From positions 1 to 37,949 of the forward strand of contig CAMYKB010000016.1 of the NCBI GenBank assembly GCA_947258875.1: a stretch of 37,949 nucleotides of DNA, written 5' to 3'. This document shows, in pieces, positions 1 through 7,985 of this stretch. Positions within the stretch are counted from its first letter, which is position 1; the number at the start of each line of letters is the position of its first letter. The notes beneath the pieces were generated by a model. That model was not told the DNA's origin. It saw only the letters and a list, made by a program, of their open reading frames with translations, and did no database searches. The DNA comes from an uncultured Gammaproteobacteria bacterium (GTDB lineage: Bacteria; Pseudomonadota; Gammaproteobacteria; CAMYKB01). The position numbers and the translations under genes were made by a program.

Positions 1-174
1 CACATCATCGGCACCCGAGGCACGCGCTGTGGCCTCATCATGCGGAAAGAATTTTGGCCTTACCAGATAAAGGCGATCCTGACACATTGTCTTCATAGCC
101 CGCGCGGCAGCACCAATATTCCCCGGATGGGATGTCTCAACCAAAACAATACGAATATTACCCAGATCAAACAT
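1..174 (-). CDS. trmJ: TrmJ, tRNA Cm32/Um32 2'-O-methyltransferase (partial, N-terminus only)
   Basis: Only the first 58 residues lie in the window; the gene continues beyond base 1. The protein begins [20 protein letters not shown] and continues with [10 protein letters not shown], which matches the start of the SpoU/SPOUT-family enzyme TrmJ (E. coli YfhQ), including the [21 protein letters not shown] stretch. TrmJ methylates the 2'-OH of residue 32 in the anticodon loop of several tRNAs, using S-adenosylmethionine. The ATG is at 172-174 on the minus strand. In E. coli and P. aeruginosa the divergent neighbour is suhB; here suhB lies 20 kb away and the adjacent gene is nrtA. Confidence 0.9.
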   Translation of the reverse strand, partial: MFDLGNIRIVLVETSHPGNIGAAARAMKTMCQDRLYLVRPKFFPHDEATARASGADDV

Positions 175-305
175 AAATCAGTCACATGATTCTCTACACA
201 CACCTGGCAACACAATATCAGATTGACGGCTGTTTGGACGCATTTGACAGTGGCATAGTGATATAAAGCATCAAGGCATCTGAATTCATCGGTCTCTTAT
301 ATCAC

Positions 306-320
306 GCACTTTTTGAATGC
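306..320. promoter_or_regulatory. Putative NtrC-binding site 1 upstream of nrtA
   Basis: GCACTTTTTGAATGC keeps the outer GCA...TGC half-sites of the NtrC consensus (GCAC-N7-GTGC type). Its centre (313) is 30 bp from site 2 and about 142 bp upstream of the transcription start predicted from the -24/-12 element, as in glnA-type enhancers. It is weaker than site 2 on its own. Confidence 0.55.
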
Positions 321-335
321 ACGCACCATCAAACC

Positions 336-350
336 GCACCAGATTTGTGC
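336..350. promoter_or_regulatory. Putative NtrC-binding site 2 upstream of nrtA
   Basis: GCACCAGATTTGTGC closely matches the NtrC consensus GCACYAWAWTGGTGC. Its centre (343) is about 112 bp upstream of the predicted start at about 455. The narK promoter shows nearly the same spacing, which supports both. Confidence 0.7.
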
Positions 351-428
351 GTATCAACACCTCAATAAAACCTCCTCTTTCCCCGTAAATTCATTTGTCA
401 CGCCAAAATCCCGCACTCCGCTCCGTAA

Positions 429-444
429 TGGCACGCTTCGTGAA
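429..444 (+). promoter_or_regulatory. Putative sigma-54 promoter of nrtABD
   Basis: TGGCACGCTTCGTGAA has a perfect -24 element (TGGCACG) but a GA instead of the canonical GC in the -12 element, giving 10 of 12 consensus positions. A start near 455 would leave only about 6 bases before the ATG at 461, which favours the downstream ATG at 512 as the nrtA start. Confidence 0.6.
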
Positions 445-511
445 TAGAGTCCTCGCGTGAATGATCATGTTTGTGAATCTTACTGAGTTCGAAACGTCAT
501 TGGAGAGTTTA

Positions 512-1921
512 ATGCGAAGCAATCAAAAAAATATCACAGGAGCAAAACCAACCCGCCGTGGATTCATCAAAAGCATGGCTACCGCACTCGCGGCGACAGT
601 ACTTGCAGCCAACGCCACAATCTTGCCCGCCCATGCAGGCGAACTGGAAAAGGAAGATCTTAAATTCGGCTTCATTAAATTGACGGATATGGCACCACTG
701 GCAATTGCATATGAAAAAGGCTATTTCGAAGACGAAGGCTTATACGTCACTCTCGAGGCACAAGCCAACTGGAAAGTATTGCTGGACCGGGTCATTGATG
801 GTCAGCTCGATGGTGCACATATGCTCGCCGGACAGCCATTAGGTGCGACCATCGGCTTTGGCACTAAAGCGCACATCATTACCGCATTCAGTATGGATCT
901 GAATGGCAACGGCATCACGGTCTCCAATGACGTCTGGAAAGAAATGAAGAAAAACCTGCCCATGAAGGACGGCAAACCGGTGCATCCCATCAAAGCCGAT
1001 TACTTAAAACCGGTTGTTGAGAAATATAAGGCAGAGGGCAAGCCCTTCAAGATGGGCATGGTATTCCCGGTCTCGACACATAATTATGAACTGCGTTACT
1101 GGCTGGCTGCCGGCGGCATCCACCCCGGTTATTACGCACCCCACAAGGGTGACACTTCAGGTCAAATCGATGCCGATGCGCTACTTTCCGTAACTCCACC
1201 GCCACAAATGCCGTCTACACTCGAGGCCGGTACCATCAATGGCTACTGCGTCGGCGAACCCTGGAACCAGCAGGCTGTGTTTAAAGGCATTGGCGTACCC
1301 GTAATCACTGACTATGAGATTTGGAAAGACAATCCTGAGAAAGTTTTTGGTGTGAGTAAGGGCTGGGCTGACAAAAACCCGAATACCCACAAAGCCGTAG
1401 TCAAGGCAATGATTCGTGCCGCGAAGTGGCTGGATGAGGACAACAATGCCAACCGCATGGAGGCCGTCAAAATACTCTCTAGACCTGAATATGTGGGCGC
1501 AGATGCCGAGGTGATTGCGAACTCGATGACAGGTACCTTCGAATATGAAAAAGGTGATAAGCGTGATGTACCCGACTTCAATGTGTTCTTCCGCTATAAC
1601 GCAACCTACCCGTATTACAGCGATGCTGTCTGGTACCTGACACAGATGCGCCGCTGGGGTCAAATCTCCGAATACAAACCGGACAATTGGTATACGGAGA
1701 TCGCAAAGAAAGTCTACCGCCCAGACATCTACGCCGCTGCGGCCAAGGAATTGATTACCGAAGGCAAAGTGAAGGCCTCTGAATTCCCCGATTTCGCTAG
1801 CGAAACCGGTTTTCGCAAACCACAAACAGAATTCATCGACAACATTACGTTTGACGGCACCAAACCGAATGGTTACCTGAAGCAATTCCCGATCGGTTTG
1901 AAGGACAAAGACAAGATCTAG
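512..1921 (+). CDS. nrtA: Nitrate ABC transporter substrate-binding protein NrtA
   Basis: NrtA captures nitrate outside the inner membrane and delivers it to NrtB. From the ATG at 512 it has 469 residues. A Tat signal is visible: TRRGFIK at residues 14-20, a hydrophobic stretch, then PAHA ending at residue 42. The mature part opens with a [20 protein letters not shown] stretch, characteristic of the NrtA/CmpA branch of CO-regulated SsuA/NMT1-like binding proteins, and contains [12 protein letters not shown] and GEPWNQQAV. The frame also opens at 461, but GGAGAG at 502-507 lies 4 bases before the 512 ATG, and the sigma-54 promoter would leave almost no leader for 461. It is first in an operon with nrtB and the ATPase. 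Cyanate or bicarbonate as substrate is possible, but nirBD, nasA and narK next door argue for nitrate. Confidence 0.92.
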   Translation: MRSNQKNITGAKPTRRGFIKSMATALAATVLAANATILPAHAGELEKEDLKFGFIKLTDMAPLAIAYEKGYFEDEGLYVTLEAQANWKVLLDRVIDGQLDGAHMLAGQPLGATIGFGTKAHIITAFSMDLNGNGITVSNDVWKEMKKNLPMKDGKPVHPIKADYLKPVVEKYKAEGKPFKMGMVFPVSTHNYELRYWLAAGGIHPGYYAPHKGDTSGQIDADALLSVTPPPQMPSTLEAGTINGYCVGEPWNQQAVFKGIGVPVITDYEIWKDNPEKVFGVSKGWADKNPNTHKAVVKAMIRAAKWLDEDNNANRMEAVKILSRPEYVGADAEVIANSMTGTFEYEKGDKRDVPDFNVFFRYNATYPYYSDAVWYLTQMRRWGQISEYKPDNWYTEIAKKVYRPDIYAAAAKELITEGKVKASEFPDFASETGFRKPQTEFIDNITFDGTKPNGYLKQFPIGLKDKDKI

Positions 1922-2005
1922 GATTTATGGGCTGATGCTAACCCGCCCTTCAATGGCGAAAGGCGGGCAATCATTAGAATCAACAACAGGTTTCATCAAG
2001 TATGT

Positions 2006-2968
2006 ATGAAACCGCTACATAACAAAGGCGTTATGGACTATTTGAAACTCGCATTTAACACTCTGGTAATACCTATTACAGGGTTGCTGGTTTTCCTGTT
2101 GATCTGGGCAGGCGCAGCGTCAATGATCGATACCTCGCTAGGCAAGTTTCCGGGACCTGCACAAGTCTACCAGCAGTCGACCACCCTCTATCAGGAGCAT
2201 ATCAACGAGCGCACCAAGGAAGTCGCGTTTTATGAGCGCCAGGAGAAACGCAACGCAAAAAAACTGGCCGAAGATCCAGCGGCGAAAGTCAAGATACGTC
2301 CATACACAGGCAAGCCGACCTTTTTCGACCAGATCATCACCAGCCTGCTAACGGTAATGACCGGGTTCCTGATCGCATCTGCCATCGCGATACCGATCGG
2401 CATCATTATTGGCCTGAGTCCGACCCTGTACTCAGCATTTAATCCACTCATCCAGATATTCAAACCGGTATCACCGCTCGCCTGGCTACCTCTGGTGACA
2501 ATGGTGGTCAGCGCAGTCTATGTCACGCAAGACCCGATGTTCTCCAAATCCTTCATCACTTCAATGATCACTGTATTACTGTGCTGCCTGTGGCCCACCA
2601 TGATCAACACCGCTGTTGGTGTCGCCACGATCAGCACGGATTTGGTGAACGTCAGCCGTGTATTACGTCTTAGCTGGATCACGCACATCATCAAAATTGT
2701 ATTGCCATCTTCGATCCCAATGATGTTCACCGGTCTGCGCCTGTCGCTGGGTATTGCCTGGATGGTACTCATCGCAGCGGAAATGCTCGCGCAAAATCCG
2801 GGGCTCGGCAAGTTCGTTTGGGATGAATTTCAAAACGGCAGCTCCAATTCGCTGGGACGCATCATGGTAGCAGTACTGGTTATCGGATTTATCGGTTTCC
2901 TATTGGATCGCGTCATGTTGTTGTTACAACGCAAGTTCTCCTGGGATAAAACGGCAATATTGCGCTAA
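2006..2968 (+). CDS. nrtB: Nitrate ABC transporter permease NrtB
   Basis: This is an inner-membrane permease of 320 residues. The first membrane segment covers roughly residues 15-40, and the BPD_transp_1 core runs from about 105 to the end with five or so segments and the coupling loop GLRLSLGIAWMVLIAAEML. That EAA-like loop is typical of SsuC/NrtB permeases. Between segment 1 and the core lies a charged insert (about 45-105) rich in Glu, Lys and Arg, which makes the protein longer than the roughly 280 residues of cyanobacterial NrtB. A second possible start is the ATG at 2033, preceded by AAAGG. The gene lies 84 bp after nrtA and 19 bp before the ATPase, so one transcript is likely. Confidence 0.9.
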   Translation: MKPLHNKGVMDYLKLAFNTLVIPITGLLVFLLIWAGAASMIDTSLGKFPGPAQVYQQSTTLYQEHINERTKEVAFYERQEKRNAKKLAEDPAAKVKIRPYTGKPTFFDQIITSLLTVMTGFLIASAIAIPIGIIIGLSPTLYSAFNPLIQIFKPVSPLAWLPLVTMVVSAVYVTQDPMFSKSFITSMITVLLCCLWPTMINTAVGVATISTDLVNVSRVLRLSWITHIIKIVLPSSIPMMFTGLRLSLGIAWMVLIAAEMLAQNPGLGKFVWDEFQNGSSNSLGRIMVAVLVIGFIGFLLDRVMLLLQRKFSWDKTAILR

Positions 2969-2987
2969 CACATAGAGGGGAAATACC

Positions 2988-3845
2988 ATGAGTCAGGCAC
3001 ACCTGGAATTATCACGCGTTTCAATTGAATTTCCGACACCGACCGGATCCTTCAAGGCGCTCGACAACGTTAATCTAAAGATTAACAAGAGCGAATTCAT
3101 TACATTGATCGGCCATTCAGGCTGCGGCAAATCGACCGTGTTGAACATTATTGCCGGACTTTATAAAGCGACAACCGGCGGAGTTATTCTGGATGAGAAA
3201 GAAGTCAACGAACCCGGCCCCGAACGGGCTGTTGTATTCCAGAACCACTCACTGCTCCCCTGGCTGACCGCTTACGAAAACGTTGAGCTGGCGGTTAAAC
3301 AAGTGCTGAATAACAAACCTAAAGCGCAAATCAAAGAATGGGTCGAACACAACCTTGAACTCGTGCATATGATGCATGCAAAAGACAAATTGCCTTCTGA
3401 AATTTCAGGCGGCATGAAACAACGCGTCGGCATTGCACGCGCCTTATCGATGCAACCCAAAGTCTTGCTGATGGATGAACCCTTTGGCGCACTCGACGCC
3501 CTCACCCGCGCGCATTTGCAGGACTCGTTAATGGAAATTCATGCCGATCTAAAGAATACAGTGGTCATGATTACACATGATGTGGATGAGGCGGTGTTGT
3601 TATCAGATCGCATCGTCATGATGACTAATGGCCCTGCTGCTACCATTGGCGAAACCCTGGATATTAAACTGGCTCGCCCGCGCGATAGGGTAAAACTTGC
3701 CGACAATGCGGAATACAACCATTACCGTCATGAAGTTCTCAGTTTCCTATATGAGCGGCATGGTCATAAAGACGAGACCACAGCAACAGAACCTGAGAAA
3801 AAAAAACCTATTGTCACCATTCGAACCAGTAATAAAGCCGCTTAG
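2988..3845 (+). CDS. nrtD: Nitrate ABC transporter ATP-binding protein (NrtD type)
   Basis: This 285-residue ATPase powers NrtAB. It shows Walker [10 protein letters not shown] (about residues 43-51), the Q-loop [10 protein letters not shown], the signature [15 protein letters not shown], Walker [13 protein letters not shown] and the H-loop [10 protein letters not shown]. It has a single ATPase domain with no C-terminal solute-binding fusion, so it resembles NrtD rather than the two-domain NrtC; presumably it acts as a homodimer. The start is supported by AGAGGGG about 7 bases upstream. The C-terminus is polar and Lys-rich. It is last in the operon. Confidence 0.9.
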   Translation: MSQAHLELSRVSIEFPTPTGSFKALDNVNLKINKSEFITLIGHSGCGKSTVLNIIAGLYKATTGGVILDEKEVNEPGPERAVVFQNHSLLPWLTAYENVELAVKQVLNNKPKAQIKEWVEHNLELVHMMHAKDKLPSEISGGMKQRVGIARALSMQPKVLLMDEPFGALDALTRAHLQDSLMEIHADLKNTVVMITHDVDEAVLLSDRIVMMTNGPAATIGETLDIKLARPRDRVKLADNAEYNHYRHEVLSFLYERHGHKDETTATEPEKKKPIVTIRTSNKAA

Positions 3846-4142
3846 CCATGACAATAAAATACAAGCGCACAGCAATTACTAACGGCTGCACTGCATGACA
3901 GAGGTTACTCCTACTATCCTTTTACATTCCCTCCACCCATGGATGGTCAAATGCAAAATAACTTACATAGGAGCAAGAGGTAGGATTACACAGAGCCTGT
4001 TACCGATGTAAGGTAATGGCCTGGATAACCACCAGGACGTAAGTTATAGTTTGATGTAGCGGCAATTAACAAGCGGCTATCTAGATACAGATAATTTTAG
4101 ACTTAACGTGAGCGAGTTGAATCAATCAAAAATTTCTCAAAT
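3846..4142. other. Convergent gap between nrtD and the kinase gene
   Basis: This is about 297 bp without a credible gene. It looks more AT-rich than its surroundings. A weak stem (CCTGG / CCAGG, 4020-4036, 7-base loop) is the only structure I could find. No T-tract follows it, so I do not call a terminator. Confidence 0.5.
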
Positions 4143-5864
4143 TCATCTAAGCAATAGATATAACAACACCAGGTTTACGACAAACAATAGTTGAGCAGTC
4201 ACTTTCCAGAATAGAAGAGGATTTCTTTCGATAAGGGGGGCAATTTCCTTACTCATGTAGGATGGATTGGGGTGCTCCAAATCATAAATGAACTCGGAAA
4301 TTTCCCCGTACCTCCGATCAGGCTCAATTTTCGTCGCCTTCTCCAAAGCGCCATCCATCCAGATAGGGATCATCGGATTGAAATGCAAACTTGATTGATA
4401 TTTAATTTTGAGTAATTTACGAGGGTTGATGTCTCGCCCTAGTCGTTCCTCATAAGGTAGCTTTCCAGTTAACATTTCATACGCTATCACCCCAAGGCTG
4501 AATAAGTCTGAACGGACCGCGCCACTCTTTCCTGACAAATATTCAGGCGCCATATAATTCTTGGTCCCCAACATATTGATCCGTTCGACCGGACTGGCTG
4601 TTTCCGCTATACCAGCAATACGCACCGACCCAAAATCAATGATTTTCACAACACCGGTATTATCGATCAGGACATTTTCAGGTTTTAGGTCCTGATGGAT
4701 CATATCCAGGCGATGTAGAGCACGCAAACCCGACTCAATTTGCTTGATGATGTTGAGTACAACCGGTAACTCGGGTTTAGGATGTGTATCCATCCATTCT
4801 CTCAAGGTTTTACCTTTGATAAGTTCCATTACGGTATAAAGAAAGTGGCGCTCACGGGCACACTCAATAAGCTTAACCACATGTGGACTTTGCACCCGCC
4901 TGCCTACCCAGCTTTCGTGCAGGAATCTTTCAATATATGCAGGATCATCATTGTAATTATCAGATGGCGTCTTGATTACCACCTTCATACGAGTTTCCAT
5001 ATCCTCGGCGAGATACAGTTCACTGGTGGTACTGGCATGTAATTCCTCGATAATTTGATAGCCATCGAGCTTCATGCCTGATTCAAGCGGAGGAGGAAAT
5101 GGCAGCGCAGTCAATTCGCGAAACACTTCATCCGCTGCTTGTTCAGGCAAGGTTTCAATGTAAACGATCTGGCATGTCAGGTTATCAGGACTGTCATTGG
5201 CTGCTGCCGCGTCGACTATCCTCTGAGCGGCCATATCGAGATTATCAGAATGTTGTTCGATGAAATTGTGGATCTCCCGGTCTTTCAGATACTCATGCAC
5301 GCCATCAGTAGTAAAAACATAATAATCATTTTCTTTAAGGCTACGACTGCTGTAGTCAATATCAAGATGCAGATCCACACCCATGGCACGTGACAGATAA
5401 CGTCTATCACCACGCATTTGCGCATGATGATCGCGAGTCAACGGTTCCAACTGTCCGTCGCGAAGACGATAGATACGTGAATCACCTACGTGAAATACAT
5501 GCGTGCGGGTTGACTTGAAAACCAGCGCGCTAAGCGTTGACACCATTGCATGAGTCGGGTCCGGGTTTCTCACACCGATTCCGTAGAGCCAACTATTGAG
5601 CGCCGACAATACTTTCTGACAGGATTTCTTTACTGACCAGGAATCTGGCGTGCTGTAATAGTCTGACAAAAAACCTTTGACACAGGCTTCGCTGGCTTCC
5701 TTACCGGCACTACTACTGCTCACGCCATCCGCAATGACCGCAACTATACCTTTGGACTCAAGCAGAGTGGCTTGCGGGGTCAAAACACCATAGGAATCCT
5801 GATTCTCGGCCTTGGCGCCAGCTATCGAGTATTGGCCGCTTTTAATAGTCAGAGTATTAGACAT
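4143..5864 (-). CDS. PP2C-type phosphatase fused to a Ser/Thr protein kinase, C-terminal membrane anchor
   Basis: The protein has 573 residues from the ATG at 5864 (the frame opens 7 codons earlier). Residues 1-240 are a PP2C phosphatase with metal-binding aspartates in NQDSYG (D23), VIADGVSS (D46), HVGDSRIY (D128), TTDGVHEY (D187) and DNLT (D227). Residues 265-530 are a Hanks-type kinase with VVIK (K298), the C-helix Glu (about E317), HQDLKPEN (D392), DFG (410-412) and APE (439-441). The glycine-rich loop is degenerate, and HRD reads HQD. A single hydrophobic segment near 552-572 should anchor it with both domains in the cytoplasm. It lies 72 bp downstream of narK on the same strand. P. aeruginosa has a kinase gene (PA1782) between nirB and nasA, so the association recurs; the substrate is unknown. 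Confidence 0.88.
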   Translation of the reverse strand: MSNTLTIKSGQYSIAGAKAENQDSYGVLTPQATLLESKGIVAVIADGVSSSSAGKEASEACVKGFLSDYYSTPDSWSVKKSCQKVLSALNSWLYGIGVRNPDPTHAMVSTLSALVFKSTRTHVFHVGDSRIYRLRDGQLEPLTRDHHAQMRGDRRYLSRAMGVDLHLDIDYSSRSLKENDYYVFTTDGVHEYLKDREIHNFIEQHSDNLDMAAQRIVDAAAANDSPDNLTCQIVYIETLPEQAADEVFRELTALPFPPPLESGMKLDGYQIIEELHASTTSELYLAEDMETRMKVVIKTPSDNYNDDPAYIERFLHESWVGRRVQSPHVVKLIECARERHFLYTVMELIKGKTLREWMDTHPKPELPVVLNIIKQIESGLRALHRLDMIHQDLKPENVLIDNTGVVKIIDFGSVRIAGIAETASPVERINMLGTKNYMAPEYLSGKSGAVRSDLFSLGVIAYEMLTGKLPYEERLGRDINPRKLLKIKYQSSLHFNPMIPIWMDGALEKATKIEPDRRYGEISEFIYDLEHPNPSYMSKEIAPLIERNPLLFWKVTAQLLFVVNLVLLYLLLR

Positions 5865-5880
5865 GGCCTGGAATATAACA

Positions 5881-5903
5881 GGCACCCCACTGTGCGGGGT
5901 GCC
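5881..5903 (-). terminator. Stem-loop between narK and the kinase gene
   Basis: A perfect 8-bp inverted repeat (GGCACCCC / GGGGTGCC) with a 7-base loop lies 33 bases after the narK stop and 16 bases before the kinase ATG. On the minus strand it is followed by the moderately T-rich TGTTATATTCC. It could be a leaky terminator or a processing or stability element that sets the kinase:transporter ratio. Confidence 0.55.
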
Positions 5904-5936
5904 TTATGTGAAATTAATTTAGTTTTTTTAATAGCC

Positions 5937-7406
5937 TTACGTGACGTCAATCATCTCGACAGTACCATCAGGCAAGACTTCAGCCATATGGCCTGCGGGT
6001 TCTTCCATAAACAAGGCTACGGCACCCAGTGTGACAACTGCCGCAGCCGCGATCACCAGGAAAAACACCTGTGGCGTCACAAAGGAGAACACCGTCAAAA
6101 ACGTTACTGCACCAACATTGCCATAAGCACCCGCCATACCAGCGACCTGTCCGGTCATGCGGCGTTTCACCAGAGGCACCATAGCAAACACAGCGCCTTC
6201 GCCCGCCTGCACGAAGAACGAACACATCATCGTTACGATCACTGCCAGTGGAATCCACCAGCCCGAACCGATCTGGCTCATCAGGATGTAGCCCACGATC
6301 AAGCCAGCTAAAAGGAACATTAATGTCTTTTTACGCCCGAACTTGTCGCTAAACAGACCACCACCTGGGCGCGCCACCAGGTTCATAAAAGCATAACCTG
6401 CAGCCAGCATGCCCGCCAGCACCTGGGTTAAACCAAAGGTATCCATGAAAAACCCGGGTAGCATGGAAACCACCGCCAACTCGGAGCCAAAAGTGACCAT
6501 GTAAGCCAGGTCGAGAACCGCCACCTGCTTAAACTTATAACGATGAATTTCCGGCACCTCTACAGTGAAGACATGCTTATTGATGCGATAAATATGACTG
6601 AATTGATAGATAAGAACAGCCGCCAAAAGAGCATAGATTGCTAATTCAGCCGTGGCCCCCAACATGCCCAGATTTGCGGGGCCGAGTTTCCAGTTAAGCA
6701 CCGCTAATGCAGCGTACATGGGCAGGTTCATAATGGCATACAACAGGAAGTCTCCTTTGCTAGTGACTTCCATCGCGCCACTCTTTTTCGGCTTGAAATA
6801 AGTCGAACCCTTGGGTGTATTGTGAACGCTGAAATAATAAATAACTGCGTAAACCAGCGAAATTACACCAGTCGTGGCCATGGCATAGCGCCAGCCATTA
6901 TCACCACCATACATAAGCGCTAGCGTAGGAAGAGTAAATGCCGCTGCAGCCGAACCGAAATTACCCCAACCTCCATAGATACCCTCAGCCACACCAACCT
7001 GCTTTGCCGGGAACCATTCGCCAATCATGCGGATACCGATGACGAAGCCTGCGCCTACAAAACCCATCAGAAAGCGCATAATGGCCATCATCTCGAAACT
7101 ATTAGACATCGCAAACAGGAAACACAACACACTGGAGAAACCCAGCAGCAATGAATACAGGATCTTGGGACCAAACCTGTCGACCAGCATACCGATCACG
7201 ATGCGGGCTGGTATGGTCAGTGCTACATTGAGGATAAGTAATGTCTTCCATTCCTGGGGAGTCAGGTCAAAAGCGGCCATCACCGATTCTTTAAAGGGCG
7301 CCAGGTTGAACCACATGACAAAACTAAGGAAGAAGGCAAACCAGGTAAAATGCAGGACGCGTATATTGTCTTTGAACGACAACACATTCATCTTCATTGC
7401 GGACAT
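5937..7406 (-). CDS. narK: MFS nitrate/nitrite transporter (NarK/NasA family)
   Basis: This inner-membrane transporter of the nitrate-nitrite porter family has 489 residues. Both family signatures are visible: [16 protein letters not shown] in the first half and [12 protein letters not shown] in the second. The MFS A-motif reads [10 protein letters not shown]. It is longer than compact NarK proteins because of a central region with extra hydrophobic stretches between the two six-helix halves. The ATG at 7406 is preceded by GAGG (7414-7417). It is divergent from nirB, has its own sigma-54/NtrC promoter and is followed by the kinase gene. The assimilatory context suggests nitrate import; nitrite export is possible for the family. 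Confidence 0.9.
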   Translation of the reverse strand: MSAMKMNVLSFKDNIRVLHFTWFAFFLSFVMWFNLAPFKESVMAAFDLTPQEWKTLLILNVALTIPARIVIGMLVDRFGPKILYSLLLGFSSVLCFLFAMSNSFEMMAIMRFLMGFVGAGFVIGIRMIGEWFPAKQVGVAEGIYGGWGNFGSAAAAFTLPTLALMYGGDNGWRYAMATTGVISLVYAVIYYFSVHNTPKGSTYFKPKKSGAMEVTSKGDFLLYAIMNLPMYAALAVLNWKLGPANLGMLGATAELAIYALLAAVLIYQFSHIYRINKHVFTVEVPEIHRYKFKQVAVLDLAYMVTFGSELAVVSMLPGFFMDTFGLTQVLAGMLAAGYAFMNLVARPGGGLFSDKFGRKKTLMFLLAGLIVGYILMSQIGSGWWIPLAVIVTMMCSFFVQAGEGAVFAMVPLVKRRMTGQVAGMAGAYGNVGAVTFLTVFSFVTPQVFFLVIAAAAVVTLGAVALFMEEPAGHMAEVLPDGTVEMIDVT

Positions 7407-7444
7407 TCTGTTTCCTCATGACATTTAAAATCCGCAGAAGTTAG

Positions 7445-7460
7445 TGCAGTTCTCATGCCA
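7445..7460 (-). promoter_or_regulatory. Putative sigma-54 promoter of narK
   Basis: Read on the minus strand the site is TGGCATGAGAACTGCA, with GG and GC exactly 10 bases apart and 10 of 12 consensus positions. The start should be near 7434, giving a leader of about 27 bases. The element is embedded in an 8-bp inverted repeat (7444-7451 / 7460-7467). Confidence 0.72.
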
Positions 7461-7538
7461 ACTGCACGGTTTCGACGCAATCCACGAAAGTTCATCACTA
7501 ATACAACCCGTAATGCATCAATCAAGCCCATAGGGCGC

Positions 7539-7553
7539 GCACCAAAATGATGC
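7539..7553. promoter_or_regulatory. Putative NtrC-binding site, narK proximal
   Basis: GCACCAAAATGATGC differs by one base from a perfect NtrC palindrome of the GCACCAAAATGGTGC type. Its centre is about 112 bp upstream of the predicted narK start. Confidence 0.7.
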
Positions 7554-7569
7554 CTTATGATTAAGCAGC

Positions 7570-7584
7570 GCACTCTCTGGAAGC
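7570..7584. promoter_or_regulatory. Putative NtrC-binding site, narK distal
   Basis: GCACTCTCTGGAAGC is a weaker match, with one good half-site (GCAC) and TGG plus GC on the other side. Its centre is 31 bp (three helical turns) from the proximal site and about 143 bp from the predicted start, which is the reason to include it. Confidence 0.45.
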
Positions 7585-7797
7585 ATCGACCAAGGCACTG
7601 CACAACTCAAACTTGTCGCGTCCCGCCTTACATAACACTCGGCTATTTCGCCTCTCTTGACTTATAATGCTGCCTAATTACATGCACTCAGGTCAGAGAC
7701 GACCCACATAGCCAGTTGGTTTGCGAGCGGATTTTCTGCCTACGCGGATAGCGATCCAGTAAACAAGACTGTGGCTGAGCATCCAGGTCATTGCCTC

Positions 7798-7812
7798 GCA
7801 CCATATTGGTGC
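7798..7812. promoter_or_regulatory. Strong putative NtrC-binding site for nirB
   Basis: GCACCATATTGGTGC is a perfect palindrome around its central bases and matches the NtrC consensus throughout. Its centre is about 128 bp upstream of the predicted nirB start. I found no equally good second copy nearby. Confidence 0.78.
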
Positions 7813-7906
7813 TATAAGGCTCGTTACCCGTCTACGCAGTTAACCCAATAATAATTTTTTTCGAAATAAATCAAATAGTTAGTACATCACGGGTGCTTAT
7901 ATTAGC

Positions 7907-7922
7907 TGGCATGTATATTGCT
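7907..7922 (+). promoter_or_regulatory. Putative sigma-54 promoter of nirBD-nasA
   Basis: TGGCATGTATATTGCT matches 11 of 12 positions of TGGCACG-N4-TTGCW with the required GG-N10-GC spacing. A start near 7933 gives a leader of about 53 bases before the nirB ATG at 7986. Confidence 0.8.
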
Positions 7923-7937
7923 ATACTCTGGGCACAT

Positions 7938-7961
7938 ACGACGGTATCAGGAGGCCGTCGT
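7938..7961 (+). other. Leader stem-loop of nirB mRNA
   Basis: ACGACGG / CCGTCGT form a 7-bp stem around a 10-base loop containing AGGAGG (7949-7954). It lies just after the predicted transcription start and 10 bases before the SD-like GGAGG at 7971-7975. It could stabilise the 5' end or affect ribosome loading. No start codon follows the loop AGGAGG at a usable distance. Confidence 0.5.
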
Positions 7962-7985
7962 CGATTCACTGGAGGCTTATTCATC

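Larger units (their letters stand above)
175..511. other. trmJ-nrtA divergent intergenic region
   Basis: This 337-bp stretch contains no convincing gene. It holds two NtrC-like sites and a sigma-54 -24/-12 element directed at nrtA, listed separately. A promoter for trmJ must also lie here, but I could not choose one with confidence. Confidence 0.7.
7407..7985. other. narK-nirB divergent regulatory region
   Basis: This is a 579-bp divergent region with no convincing gene. It contains one sigma-54 promoter in each direction, two NtrC-like sites for narK and one strong site for nirB, listed separately. The middle (about 7590-7790) remains unexplained. It holds an isolated TATAAT at 7663-7668 without a matching -35 box. 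Confidence 0.7.

Noticed and set aside
461-511. Upstream start for nrtA at 461
   Set aside because: Poor SD and almost on the predicted transcription start; the 512 ATG has GGAGAG and leads directly into the Tat signal.
1181-1885. 234-codon minus-strand frame inside nrtA
   Set aside because: Opposite-strand shadow of a well-supported gene, with no family resemblance.
4020-4036. Terminator between nrtD and the kinase gene
   Set aside because: Only a 5-bp stem and no T-tract on either strand.
7663-7861. Possible small RNA from the TATAAT at 7663 to the T7 run at 7855-7861
   Set aside because: No -35 element fits and no stable stem precedes the T-run; the NtrC palindrome within explains the visible structure.
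7407-7985. NasT/NasR-type two-hairpin antitermination leader before nirB
   Set aside because: The sigma-54 start leaves only about 53 bases with one hairpin, and its loop is not the hexanucleotide with A1 and G4 used by ANTAR proteins.
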